Source: Selaginella moellendorffii
Lineage: Eukaryota; Streptophyta; Lycopodiopsida; Selaginellales; Selaginellaceae
DNA: 64,000 nt
Assembly: GCF_000143415.4 (NCBI RefSeq)
Contig: NW_003314340.1
Span: 818,470-882,469, forward strand
Direction of reading: 5' to 3'
Every line of letters starts with the position of its first letter. Position 1 is the stretch's first letter. Positions 1 to 10,884 of this stretch are shown here, in pieces. The notes beneath the pieces were generated by a model. The model worked only from the letters and a program-made list of their open reading frames with translations, did not search any database and had not been told where the DNA came from. The position numbers and the translations under genes are program-made.

Positions 1-78
1 ATTCCAACTTTCAAGCCGTGGATGAAAGCAAGCTAAGAGAAAAAACAAGAAAGAAAATAAACAAGGAGAGGCACAAAC

Positions 79-603
79 CTGAAAGAAGACGGCTTCTCCG
101 TGCTTGCATCTGACGCATCGAACAGATTTTGTACGCGGTAGCGTAGGATCCGACGCAACGTCCTGCAAGACTTGCGTACGCTCCCCAGCGCTGTGATGGA
201 CTTCGTTCCTGTACACGCAGTTATTGTCCGCTACTTCCTGACCAGTAGCGAAAGTTTCACAATCACCAGGAAGAAGATCAAGGAGATCAGTGAAATGCGT
301 GACTGGATCTCTAAAGAATCAAAGAGATCTTACTTGGTGGTCGCAGTTCCGACAGGCATACAGCAAGATCTTTTGATCCCGGTCCTCCTTGGGATACAGG
401 ATGTTGTTACTGCAAGAGGGGATCCAAAGCCTTTCAATGCCACGAGCAAAAACCACACTTTCAATGCGACGAGCATTCATTCGTTCGAGAAAATCAATGA
501 ATTTCCCGACACCCAATGCGGAGTTACACAAGATGCCGCCGAGCGCGAGCTCCAGCGACGCGAGACGAGCAAACCCAACTCACCATTCCCGGCAGAACTT
601 CAT
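79..603 (-). CDS. RPB9: RNA polymerase II subunit RPB9 (5' part; 3' end outside window)
   Basis: Small zinc-ribbon subunit of nuclear RNA polymerase II, needed for start-site choice, elongation and proofreading. Three coding exons are visible on the minus strand: 603-584, 409-334 and 237-79. They join in frame to 85 residues beginning [16 protein letters not shown] and then [15 protein letters not shown], a near-exact match to the family. CxxC pairs of both zinc ribbons are visible: CREC and CRNC in the first, [13 protein letters not shown] opening the second. The plant protein is about 114 residues, so roughly the last 29, with the final Cys pair, lie beyond the left edge; positions 1-78 read only as intron. 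The start is the family's conserved MKFC. A telo-box lies about 65 bp upstream, as is common for basal expression genes. Identification is firm; only completeness is uncertain. Confidence 0.95.
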
Positions 604-668
604 GGTACTCATCCTTGCGGGAGTTTCCTTTTCCCCTTTGCACGTTAGGGCTGGGAAGTAACAGTGAT

Positions 669-677
669 AAACCCTAA
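669..677. promoter_or_regulatory. Telo-box upstream of RPB9
   Basis: AAACCCTAA, the plant telo-box, lies about 65 bp upstream of the RPB9 start. Telo-boxes are known promoter elements of ribosomal-protein, translation and cell-cycle genes. Its use here is inferred from position only. Confidence 0.5.
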
Positions 678-1240
678 TTACGTGTGCATGAGGTTTTCTT
701 TCAAGCATTTGTCTATCTCTGTTTCCAGCTTGATTTCGAATCTCTCCAGTCCATGAGTCTCGACATCTCTACGTCAAAGGTGGGTCATTGATCAAGGCCA
801 AAACCTTTGCTCTCTCTCTCTCTCTCTCTCTCTCTCGCCTCTCCCTCCATTCTTGAGTGCGAGACCCACGAGAGAGCGGCTGGCAACTCGCTTGTTTCAA
901 GAGACAATGAACGCAGTCAAGTGTACGAATGCCGCCACGCCCTCACAGCTGTTTTCTTTAGAAAAAACTTACACGAATCAGGACGTGAAATCACTACTTT
1001 GGTTTTTAGTATGATTTTTTGTAGAAGCTCACAAATCCCCAAACAGTCAGGCCAAAAAGTGCTGCTTTGTTTGGACCGTGCAGTTAAAAATCACGACTTT
1101 AATGGAGACGCAGAGAACGCAATATGAATGGCAGGAAGACCATCCTCGAATCTTCATACACGGCATTGCCACGGCAAAAAGAAAAGTAGATATTACCCTT
1201 GAATCACTGCAAAGTTTTAGTTCGGTCATCTTCCAGCAAA
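671..1240. repeat. Copy A of a diverged tandem duplication
   Basis: Non-coding block sharing ordered similar segments with 1706-2475: a segment with acgtgtgcatga then gaggttttcttt, a segment ending ctacgtca then ggtgggtca, a segment around cacagctgttt and ctttagaaaa, and a segment with ggccaaaaag then the shared aatggcaggaagaccatcct. Both copies carry small indels. No open frame is conserved between them, so this is treated as duplicated intergenic DNA. Confidence 0.6.
810..836. repeat. (CT)n microsatellite
   Basis: About 13 uninterrupted CT dinucleotides. It is absent from the matching place in the second copy of the surrounding duplication, so it probably expanded after the duplication. 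Confidence 0.9.
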
Positions 1241-1705
1241 AGCAAGGAGTTTAACACAGCGATGTAGATTGCCAGACGTTCAAGCGCTTAGTATATAATT
1301 TGTCTTGTATCAATGCGTTATGGTCATTAGTATAATATAATATATCGATTTGATTAATGAACTCCTTTATCTTAAAACCAAGTCTTGCAAGTTTTTTAGA
1401 AAATTTCAGGCGGTGGCGCTAGAAACATGGGGGCTGCTCTTATTGGGGGTGATGCTTTGCTTTGCTCGCCGCTGAAGAAGTTCAAGAAATTCAAGCACAT
1501 GAACAATGCCGAGCTCGACGTTCTTTCTTCCACACACCGGACGGGGTTAGCATTTTGGAGGATTGGAGCCCGGTTCCTGGAGAATGATCGCGATGTTGCC
1601 AACTTGGGCAAACTTGGACTCGGAGCCTGAAACCAAGTTAGTGCTTCTTTTGAAGAGCTTGGATGAAAAATAAATCGCTCAAAGAGCTACCTGATTTACA
1701 ACCTA
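1241..1705. other. Spacer between duplication copies; one weak open frame
   Basis: An open frame at 1427-1630 (+, 67 codons) starts with MGAALIGGDALLCSP and follows a plausible splice acceptor (aaatttcag near 1410). I do not recognise the peptide and find no partner exon. It could be an exon remnant or chance. No other gene is seen here. Confidence 0.3.
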
Positions 1706-2475
1706 TAGTACGTGTGCATGACGAGGTTTTCTTTCATCATGAAACCAATTATAGCTGGAACTCTGAAGGAAGATTCTCTATCATCACAGAAAGCCTAGTT
1801 CCAGTCTACTTGTGACGTTTTGTTTCTATGTCCAGCCCAATTACAATGGGCTGTGTCTCCTCTTTCTTTCTCTTCCAGCTTGAATTCTAATCACTCTAGC
1901 CCAGAAGTCTTCATCGATCCTCCATCGCTACGTCAGAGGTGGGTCAAAAGCCAGCATTGCTGTGATTGGATCAAAAGCCAATAACCTTTCGCTCTTGCTT
2001 GTCACTCTTTCCCTCCCTTGACAAGGACAAGCCTAAATTTTCATTAATGTAGTTTTTGAGTCCCACTAGCCAGCGATTCGCTGGCTGACTGGCAACTCGG
2101 TTGTTTCAAGAGACAAAGAACAAATTGACAACACTATACACTCTCACAGCTGTTTGCTTTAGAAAATCAGGCAGAAACTTCACGAATCACGACGATACTA
2201 ATGAAATCCACTACATTGTTTAGCATGATTTTCTGTAGAAGTCCCAATCCCAAAACAAATGTCTGCTTGCGTCAGGGAGGATGGACGGACCCTCGTCAGG
2301 CCAAAAAGCGCTCCTTTGTTTGGACTGTGTCCATCCAATTAAAAACCCACGACTTTTATGGCCGAGAGATGCAATTTGCAATGGCAGGAAGACCATCCTG
2401 GAATCTTCACACACGGCATGCCATAGCACCAATAGGAACCTTAGATCGATTGGTTATCCTTGAATCTCTGCAAAT
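1706..2475. repeat. Copy B of a diverged tandem duplication
   Basis: Partner of 671-1240, with the shared segments in the same order and orientation about 1 kb further on. It is longer because of scattered insertions, for example around 1740-1840 and 1985-2060. No gene is supported here. Confidence 0.6.
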
Positions 2476-3066
2476 TTATAGTGTACTCCTCCACGATCAT
2501 CTTGCTTTGTGTGGCGTTGCCATGTTTCCGGGTCAGCTCCAAAGCAACCAATCACGAAACTACGCCCCTCCAAACAACACAGAGCTCCACTCAAATCAAA
2601 TCCTTGTAGTTAATGACCCCACAATGACATTGCTTCATAATCAACTCAATACTATACTGCCAACCATGAGTTCCACACAAATCACCAGCTGTTAAAACCC
2701 CTTTGGTGATTCCTCTCTCCGTACACGGTAGGACCGGAGCGTTTTAGTGACGATCGATCCCGGGGAGACATGGGGCCGTACCTTGGCCCCCAGATCGCGA
2801 ATTCTTTCCAGCCGCCAGCATCTTGCTGGGTTGTTAATACAGCTCGAGGCCAACTTGGCGTGCAGGAACACGCAGCCACACGAAACATTGTAATGCGGGC
2901 AAATCAACCATAGGACCAAATGGTGACGCGATTAAAAAACTATCTGACCTTGCAAAAAGGTGACATGGGGTCCCAGGAGTGATTTTCCTTCCAACTGTCA
3001 ACAAGCCAGGAATTATCCACACTACGCTCTAGAGCGCGTGGAAGAGAACGCGTTGGAGTCCACAAG
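2476..3066. other. Intergenic, upstream region of the ERF gene
   Basis: No credible coding region on either strand. This is the likely promoter region of the following ERF gene. Confidence 0.6.
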
Positions 3067-3074
3067 TATATAAG
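3067..3074 (+). promoter_or_regulatory. TATA box of the ERF gene
   Basis: TATATAAG lies 113 bp before the chosen ERF start codon. Transcription would be expected about 30 bp downstream, near 3097. That excludes the in-frame ATG at 3078 and supports the start at 3180. Confidence 0.6.
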
Positions 3075-3179
3075 CCCTTGCGGGAGGGATTTCGTGAGAG
3101 AGAGCGCTTTGACCTAAAAGTTCCTGGAAAGGGCGAAAAAAACCACTCCCGCCACATTTGGGGAAAATTTTGGTGCCAC

Positions 3180-4241
3180 ATGGTGGCCGGGGATTTGTCC
3201 CCTGATTTAGGGCGCCCCAAATTTAGGGTTCCCACTAGCAGCGCTTCTTCCTCCTCGAGCGAGGCGGCGGGGGCGTCCATCGACGAGGGCTTCTCCGCGC
3301 CCGCCGCCACCGATGTGATCTCCTTTGATGAGTTTCTTCTCAGCGCGATACGAGGCAACCGCGAGCAGCAACCGCAGCAGCGGAGGAATCGGCGGCGGCA
3401 CTCCACCGCGGCGGGGTCTCCGGGCAACAGCTCCGAGGAGAGCGACGATCGCGAGGGCGGCGATGGCGGCAGGAGCCGCCGGCGCCGCAAGAGCTCCGAC
3501 GACGCTTCTCTCGGGGGCGGTGGTAGCAGCACGACCTCCCCCAGCGCCGCGCAGGTCTCGGGCGAGGAATCGCCGGGATTTCTAGCGCCCCAGCAGCAGC
3601 AGTCGGATCAGGAGACCCAGCACCCACTCTATCGAGGGATCCGGCGGCGCAGCTGGGGCAAATGGGTCTCGGAGATCCGGGAGCCCAAGAAGAAGACGCG
3701 CATTTGGCTGGGATCCTTCCCCACGCCGGAGATGGCCGCTCGAGCTTACGACGTGGCCGCGATCAGCCTCAAGGGTCCCAAGGCCGTGCTCAATTTCCCC
3801 GAGTTCGCGTATTCGCTTCCACAGCCGGCTATGGTGTCGCCCAAGTCGATCCAGCAGGCCGCCGCTGCCGCCGCCCTGGCATTTAGCTCCTGTTCTCTGG
3901 GAACTTCCTCCTCGTCGCCCACGAAAGCATCGTATCGGAGCTCCCTTGCATCGTCCACCTCGTCCCAGCAGTACCACTACTCGAAATCGCCCGAGAATGT
4001 GGCAAAGCCCTGTTCTTCCTCCCAGGGATCGCGATCAGGCGGCGATTTGGCACCGGCATTGCCTCCGATTAGCGAGGGCCAGGTGAATTACGTGGACGAG
4101 GATATGATCTTCAACATGCCGGATGTAGTCACGGATATGGCTCAAGCGATGCTTCTCGCGCCGCCGCGATTGAGCCAAGAACAGAGTGACGAGGAGGATG
4201 AATCGGGCGAGGAGGCATCGATTTGGAGCTATCGAGACTGA
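3180..4241 (+). CDS. DREB-subfamily AP2/ERF transcription factor
   Basis: Intronless, 353 residues. The single AP2/ERF domain lies at about residues 148-212, opening [15 protein letters not shown] and continuing VSEIREP. Val at domain position 14 and Glu at 19 are the DREB signature, so binding to DRE/CRT (RCCGAC) elements is expected from the family. The C-terminus IWSYRD resembles the LWSY motif of group III (CBF/TINY-like) ERFs, and acidic stretches just before it suit an activation domain. The N-terminal third is Ser-rich and basic low-complexity sequence. An ATG at 3078 would add 34 residues but lies next to the TATA box, upstream of the expected transcript start, so Met at 3180 is preferred. 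The stress-response role is inferred from the family. The exact orthologue cannot be set. Confidence 0.92.
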   Translation: MVAGDLSPDLGRPKFRVPTSSASSSSSEAAGASIDEGFSAPAATDVISFDEFLLSAIRGNREQQPQQRRNRRRHSTAAGSPGNSSEESDDREGGDGGRSRRRRKSSDDASLGGGGSSTTSPSAAQVSGEESPGFLAPQQQQSDQETQHPLYRGIRRRSWGKWVSEIREPKKKTRIWLGSFPTPEMAARAYDVAAISLKGPKAVLNFPEFAYSLPQPAMVSPKSIQQAAAAAALAFSSCSLGTSSSSPTKASYRSSLASSTSSQQYHYSKSPENVAKPCSSSQGSRSGGDLAPALPPISEGQVNYVDEDMIFNMPDVVTDMAQAMLLAPPRLSQEQSDEEDESGEEASIWSYRD

Positions 4242-4887
4242 TCCTCGACCACACTCGATCTCGTGGGAGGCAATCGGTAGCCTTAGATCTTGCGCGAGCG
4301 ATTGAAACGCTAGAGAGAAAATCTAGTGTAAAATATTTCTATTTGGGATGAACACGAAGAACAGTTTAGCTAGATACGCTCCTAATCGTGTTTGTTATAT
4401 CTTAAGCGGGCTAGATAATGCATGCTTGTTATATTTAAGTGTTTTTATTATATCTTAACCCGCCAGGACACACACGTTTGCATTAGCGAGCCACTTATCC
4501 AAATACAAGGAAGCTTCATGGTGGGCCGGGTAATTTCCTGGAAGCTGCTTGTGAAGAATCACGTGTTTAAAGGACAATGGGAGATTTATTTGTGTGTGTG
4601 TGGAGATACGGCATAGCTGTGTCCAAGAAGCAAACAAACAAAGTCGCCGGGCAACTTGCTAAATTAGATGCCGCGAAGATTCGTTCGTTCCAATGGAATC
4701 TTTACAAAAATGCATGGAGGAAGAAGAAAGGAAGGTGTGTAGAAAAACTGAAGATTCGATTCTATGATCGTGGAAAGCTCTCATCCAGAAAGCCGTGATT
4801 GACCGCTTCAAAGATATGGCACTAAAAAGGCGGAAGTTTTCAAAGTAAGAAAGATAAAAAGGAGTCGTTTGTTTGTTTGCCCTGGCT
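4242..4887. other. Intergenic between ERF and hydratase genes
   Basis: Holds the ERF 3' flank and the hydratase upstream region. Short open frames around 4577-4798 show no family features. No RNA gene was recognised. Confidence 0.6.
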
Positions 4888-6314
<1,427 letters not shown>

Positions 6315-7073
6315 ATGGAATGTAAGTCTCTGAAGATTTCTAAATGCGTCTTTTCTTTCTAACCGTCGTATCCACTCGCGGAATGAGAGTGTTCTTAGCA
6401 CATACACGGTGTAAAGGATTGTACACGCTCCCGAAGTATAGCGTTTAGCTCGCTACACAGGTTGCATCCCGTTCCACAGCGGGTGTTTAGAAAGAGGATC
6501 TGCCAGGTGGTTGATAATGATCGGCATTCCTGACGAAAAAGTTTCTTTGACGGAAGAAGCAGACGATTTTTGGACGATGAGGTACGTTTTCTTCTATGAT
6601 CAAAGTTCTCGATCACCTTAAAACTCTTTCAGGGACGACCAAAATAAACGCCGGCGTTTAAATAGGCCTCAGCGGATGGTTTAGAAACTGAATAGCGCCG
6701 TTTCGATTCGAGCGCTTAGAAAACAAGCCATGTTTCGATCTTTGGAGAGATCAGCTCTCTCGGAAGCTGGTTCTGGATTTGTGGTGACTATGGGGCTTGG
6801 GTAAGTTCCACTTGCGTTTGTTGATTTCGAAGTTGAGATTTGCGTCTTGCAGTTGCAGATTTTTTTTGTCGGCGAACCAGTGCACGGGAGCAATTTTGGA
6901 TGACCCATTATCTCCATTGACAAGTAAGGTACTCGTTCCTTGGACCGCCTTCTTGGGTGTCCAAAGAGAAACGAAGGGCATGGAGATCTAATTATGTAAG
7001 TGAATTAGAATGTACCCTGGCTTGACGAGTAGCTCCGTGTCTCGACAAGAATGTCCTGGAGAAACGAGCTGGA
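6315..7073. other. Intergenic, possibly with PPR leader exons
   Basis: No certain gene. A short frame from the ATG at 6731 (MFRSLERSALSEAGSGF) runs into a donor-like ggtaag at about 6799 and may be an untranslated leader or an orphan exon. I could not connect it to a recognisable protein. Confidence 0.4.
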
Positions 7074-9967
7074 ATGATGAAATGTGGTGCGAGACCAGGA
7101 GCCCCAAGCAGCGTAAGAAGTAATTCTACTCTTTTCTCGGTTCTGACGTTTTGATTTTGCAGTGCTCAACTTCTATTCAATGGAGCACTTCATCTAAATG
7201 CGTCGGCCGCGTCTGTGCTCACACTGCTACAGACTGCTCCAAACCCGCACAGGAGAAAAAAGACAAGGATGTCTCGTCCCTACTATGTTCTTTAAAGGCG
7301 TCCAGAAGCATTGCCCAGGTTCGCAGAATTCATGCAGGCGCTGTAGAAACCGGAGTGTCCTCGAACGTTCGCATTGCAAGCAGCTTAATCAGGATGTATG
7401 CCAAGTGCGGCAGCATGTCGGAGGCCCGAGAAGTCTTTGACAGTATCCACCATCACGACGTGGTATGCTGGACCGCACTGATACTGGGATATGTGGAAAA
7501 CGGACAGGGAGAAGTGGCCCTTGGCGTTTTACTACAGATGCATCGCTCAGGCTGCAGTCCAAATGCTCGAACTTTCACAGCGGCGTTCAAGGCCTGCACA
7601 GTTCTAGCAGCAAAGGAACCGGGCATGCAAGTTGATGGAAAGACGCTGAAACTGAAGGCTTTGGAAAAAGGCATGGCTATTCACTCCCAGGCTCAGGATT
7701 TCAGTAGTGGAGATGCTTTCATTGGAAGTACTCTGGTAGAGATGTACTCCAAGTGTAGGAGCATGGTGGACGCTCACAGGGCCTTCGATGGGACACAGCA
7801 TCGTGACGTAGTGCTCTGGACGGCATTGATGGTTGGCTACGTTGAGAACGAGCAGTATGCGACAGCGTTAGAACTACTTCAAGCCATGCAGTCCAACGGC
7901 TGTATGCCAAATTCTCGAAGTTATGTGGCTGCTCTCAAGGCGTGCTCGAGTCTTGCTGCTAGAGAAGAAAGCAGGGAGATAGATGGAGGTTTCGTGAAAC
8001 TGGTGGCACTGGAGCAAGGCATGGCTTTGCATTGCCAGGCAGCTCAAAGTAACAAAAGTGGCAGTGGGGATTTGTTCGTGGGTAATATCTTGATCGACAT
8101 GTACTCAACCTGTGGAAGTATGGTGGATGCGAGAGCAGTGTTTGACAAGATGGAACGTCACGACGTCGTCTCGTGGACAGCTCTCTTGTCGGGGTATGCT
8201 CAAAATGGGGATGGTGACACAGCGCTTGAGTTATTTGCAGCGATGAAGTCTGAGCCTTGTCTCCCAGATGCTCGAACGTTTGTTGCTTTACTGAAGTCAT
8301 GTGTTGCCCTTGCTGGTAGAGAAAAGCCAACGCCTGTCCATGGAAAGCTTGTGAAAGTTTGCTCGCTTGAGAAAGGGATGGCCATCCACTGTGAAGCTTC
8401 AAGCAGCAACTGTAAGTTCGATGTTTTCTTGGAAAACACTCTGATTGATATGTACTCCAACTGTGGCAGTGTGATGGACTTCAAGCTCGTCTTTGATCAG
8501 ATGCAACGCCGGGATGTTGTGTCATGGAATGCGTTGATGCTTGGGTACGTTGAGAATTCGGAGTGTAAGGCTGCCTTACAGATGTTTTCGTCAATGCAGG
8601 AGGAAGGCTACAAACCAAACAGCCGAACGTTTGTTGCTGCAGTGAAGGCTTGCATCGGTTTGGCATTGGCCGAAGATGACACGAAAGTGGACGGGAGGTT
8701 CATGAAAATAGGCGCCCTGGAGAAAGGTATGGCTATTCACTCTGAGAGCATGAATAGATTATGTGACTCGGATGTTTTTGTTTCCAGTAGTCTGATCGAC
8801 ATGTATGCAAAGTGTGGAAATATGATAGACGCCTCCAAGGTGTTTAACAAGATAGATCGACCAGGTGTGGTACCGTGGACGTCATTGATACTGGGATATG
8901 CGGAGAATGGGAAAGCCGAGCTTGCGCTGGAGCTTTTCGTAGCCATGCAAGCAGAAAAGTGCCAGCCAAACTCTCAGACATTTGCTGTGGCTTTCAAGGC
9001 CTGTGCTTGGCTAGCAGAGAAAGAGGAGTTCACAGAAGCTGGCCAGGGGAAGCTTGTGAAGCTGGTTTCTCTTGAGAGAGCTTTTGCTCTTCATTCTCGA
9101 GCCCCGAGGGTACAGAACTTCGCAGACAGCAGCACGGTGGTCGTGGAGATGTATGCAAAGTGTGGCAGCACAGTGGACGCTCGGCGAGTTTTGGACGAAA
9201 TGGAGTGCTGGAATCCAGCGTCCTGGTCAGCTCTTCTTGTGGGACACACCAGAAATGGAGAACTTGATGAGGCGATGGAACTGCTGTCCACCATGCCTAA
9301 GTCGAGAGGAGGAGATCCACGAACTCTAGCAGCAGCACTCAAAGCTTGCAGTAGTGTTGGGGCCTGGCAACTGGGACGAAAAGCTCATGCAGAGATTTGC
9401 CGCTGTGGACTGGAGAGCAACCAAGTCATAGCGACATGCCTGGTTGACTTCTATTGCAAAGTTGGAAGTGTGGTTTCGGCTCAACAGGTTTTTGACTCAA
9501 TGTTGTTGAAAGATCTTGTGGCTTGGACAGCACTTGTAGCTGGATATGGTCGCCAAGGAGATGCTGCCTCCATGTTTGAAAGCTTTCACAGCATGCGAGA
9601 TTTTGGCCTTTGTCCTGATAGTTTTACATTCCTTTCGATCATCAGTGCTTGTAGCCATGCAGGACTTGTGAAACAGGGAAAGGAGTGCTTGTATGCAATG
9701 AAGATGAAATATGGGATTTGTCCTAGGCATGAGCACTACCATGGAGTGATTGATCTCTTGGGACGAATAAACCATTTGGATGAGGCAATGATGGTGTTAG
9801 AATCTATGCCTCTAGAACCGAGCTGTGTAACTTGGACTACCATTTTGAACGCATGTAAGAAGTGGAAAAATATCAAAATTGGGAAGATTGCATATAATGC
9901 TTTGGTGAAGATTGATAAAAGGAACAAAGCTGCATATACACTTATGGCTAATTTATATGGAAATTAA
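7074..9967 (+). CDS. PLS-type pentatricopeptide repeat protein with five long repeat modules
   Basis: PPR proteins bind organellar RNA in a sequence-specific way; PLS types usually guide C-to-U editing. The model has a short first exon, 7074-7112, a GT-AG intron, and exon 2, 7163-9967, for about 947 residues. P, L and S motifs alternate, with hallmarks such as SSLIRMYAKCGSMSEAREVF and DVVCWTALILGYVENG. Five modules of about 115 residues each end in an atypical insert of the type GKLVKxxALEKGMAIH, near 7606, 7951, 8310, 8668 and 9010. The coding frame stops at NLYGN, partway through the E motif. E+-like sequence follows in another frame (see 9958-10146). No clean targeting peptide is visible in the short first exon, so the start is the least certain point. 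The RNA target is unknown. Confidence 0.88.
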
Positions 9968-10146
9968 CATTTGCATGTTTGGTGAAAGAACAAATGTTAG
10001 CGGCTGTGACCAAGAAAGCACCAATGAAGCACTCCATTATAATATGTGAAGATAAAAAAGCTCTTATTCAATACCTCAATTTTGGTGATAATGTTTCTCA
10101 TCCCACTACTAAACAGATCAAGTGGAATCCCATGCACTGCACATAA
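9958..10146 (+). pseudogene. Frameshifted E+-like tail of the PPR gene
   Basis: Directly across the PPR stop codon, the frame shifted by -1 stays open for 62 codons to a TAA at 10144. It contains VTKKAPMKHSIIICEDKK and then LNFGDNVSHPTTKQIKW. These correspond in order to the usual PPR E/E+ sequence, where a KKxPGCSxIE segment is followed by a VGDxSHPxxxxIY segment. The stretch is therefore most simply the former continuation of the same protein, cut off by a frameshift. No DYW domain was found further downstream. Confidence 0.65.
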
Positions 10147-10564
10147 ATTTCATCTTTACATGACATTGTAAAAAGAAAGTTATAGAATATTTATCTCAAA
10201 CAATATAAATTAATTGTTAGAAAAATGCCTTTATATCTTCTAGACTTCTGCAAAGCTCTAATCTCTTCTCTTGTATCCAAGGCCCATGCAAGACCCAGCA
10301 ATTCCATTTCCTAGAATTGGACCTGAAGTGAAGCTCACTAGATTGGAGAACAATGATCTTCGCTTCAAGTCCTTTGCTTTTCGAAAATGATAGAGCTCAA
10401 CATCGCAAAAAAGATGGTGGGTTTGAAGGCTTTCGAGAAATACAAGAGTAGTCTAGACTCTGAATCCTCGGCTGTTACGTCGCCCGCGAGCCTTCTCAAA
10501 CCTGCACCCTCCCGAGCGGCCTGGGATACGCACAGCAAGAAAGAAGAAAACTAAGAAACAGGGA
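10147..10564. other. AT-rich intergenic stretch
   Basis: 3' flank of the PPR gene. No coding or RNA feature seen. Confidence 0.6.
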
Positions 10565-10884
10565 TTACTCTCTTGTGTCCAGTGTGGCCAGAAGCGCGAG
10601 CTCGTCGAACGTGAGGCATTTTCTTCCGGTCCTCACGCGAGTACCACTGTCATCTGCGAGTCTGTCATTGTCGACAGCGATCTTAAACTCCTGTTTCACC
10701 ATATTTTCCATGTCCATGGCGAGGCGGGAGAGTGACATTGTGATTTTACTCAGGTCCTTCTGACCAAGGAAAGTAAGAAAATGCGTGAGAAATCGGCAAC
10801 CGCTATAGATCCAATGCCAAATCACACGCACTCACCTTGACGAGCAGCTTGAGGTAGGCTAGCGGATCCAATTCCTGGCTTGAC
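10565..10884 (-). CDS. Unrecognised two-exon gene end or fragment
   Basis: Two minus-strand exons, 10884-10836 and 10759-10565, are bounded by good GT-AG signals and read in frame. They give SSQELDPLAYLKLLVK joined to KDLSKITMSLSRLAMDMENM and on to ...LLATLDTRE stop, about 80 residues. The predicted peptide is helical and charged, like the end of a small coiled-coil subunit, but I do not recognise the family. The first visible exon starts with a split codon, so an upstream exon is required. None is evident within about 1 kb, where the sequence is AT-rich and non-coding. It is either a gene with a distant first exon or a 5'-truncated copy. Confidence 0.4.

Noticed and set aside
3078-3179. Upstream in-frame ATG of the ERF gene
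   Set aside because: It lies only a few bases after the TATA box, before the expected transcription start.
3029-3627. Long minus-strand and alternative-frame ORFs over the ERF gene
   Set aside because: They are shadows of a GC-rich coding sequence; only the plus frame holds the AP2 domain.
4422-4798. Two overlapping plus-strand frames between the ERF and hydratase genes
   Set aside because: No domain, no splice context, AT-rich; judged chance.
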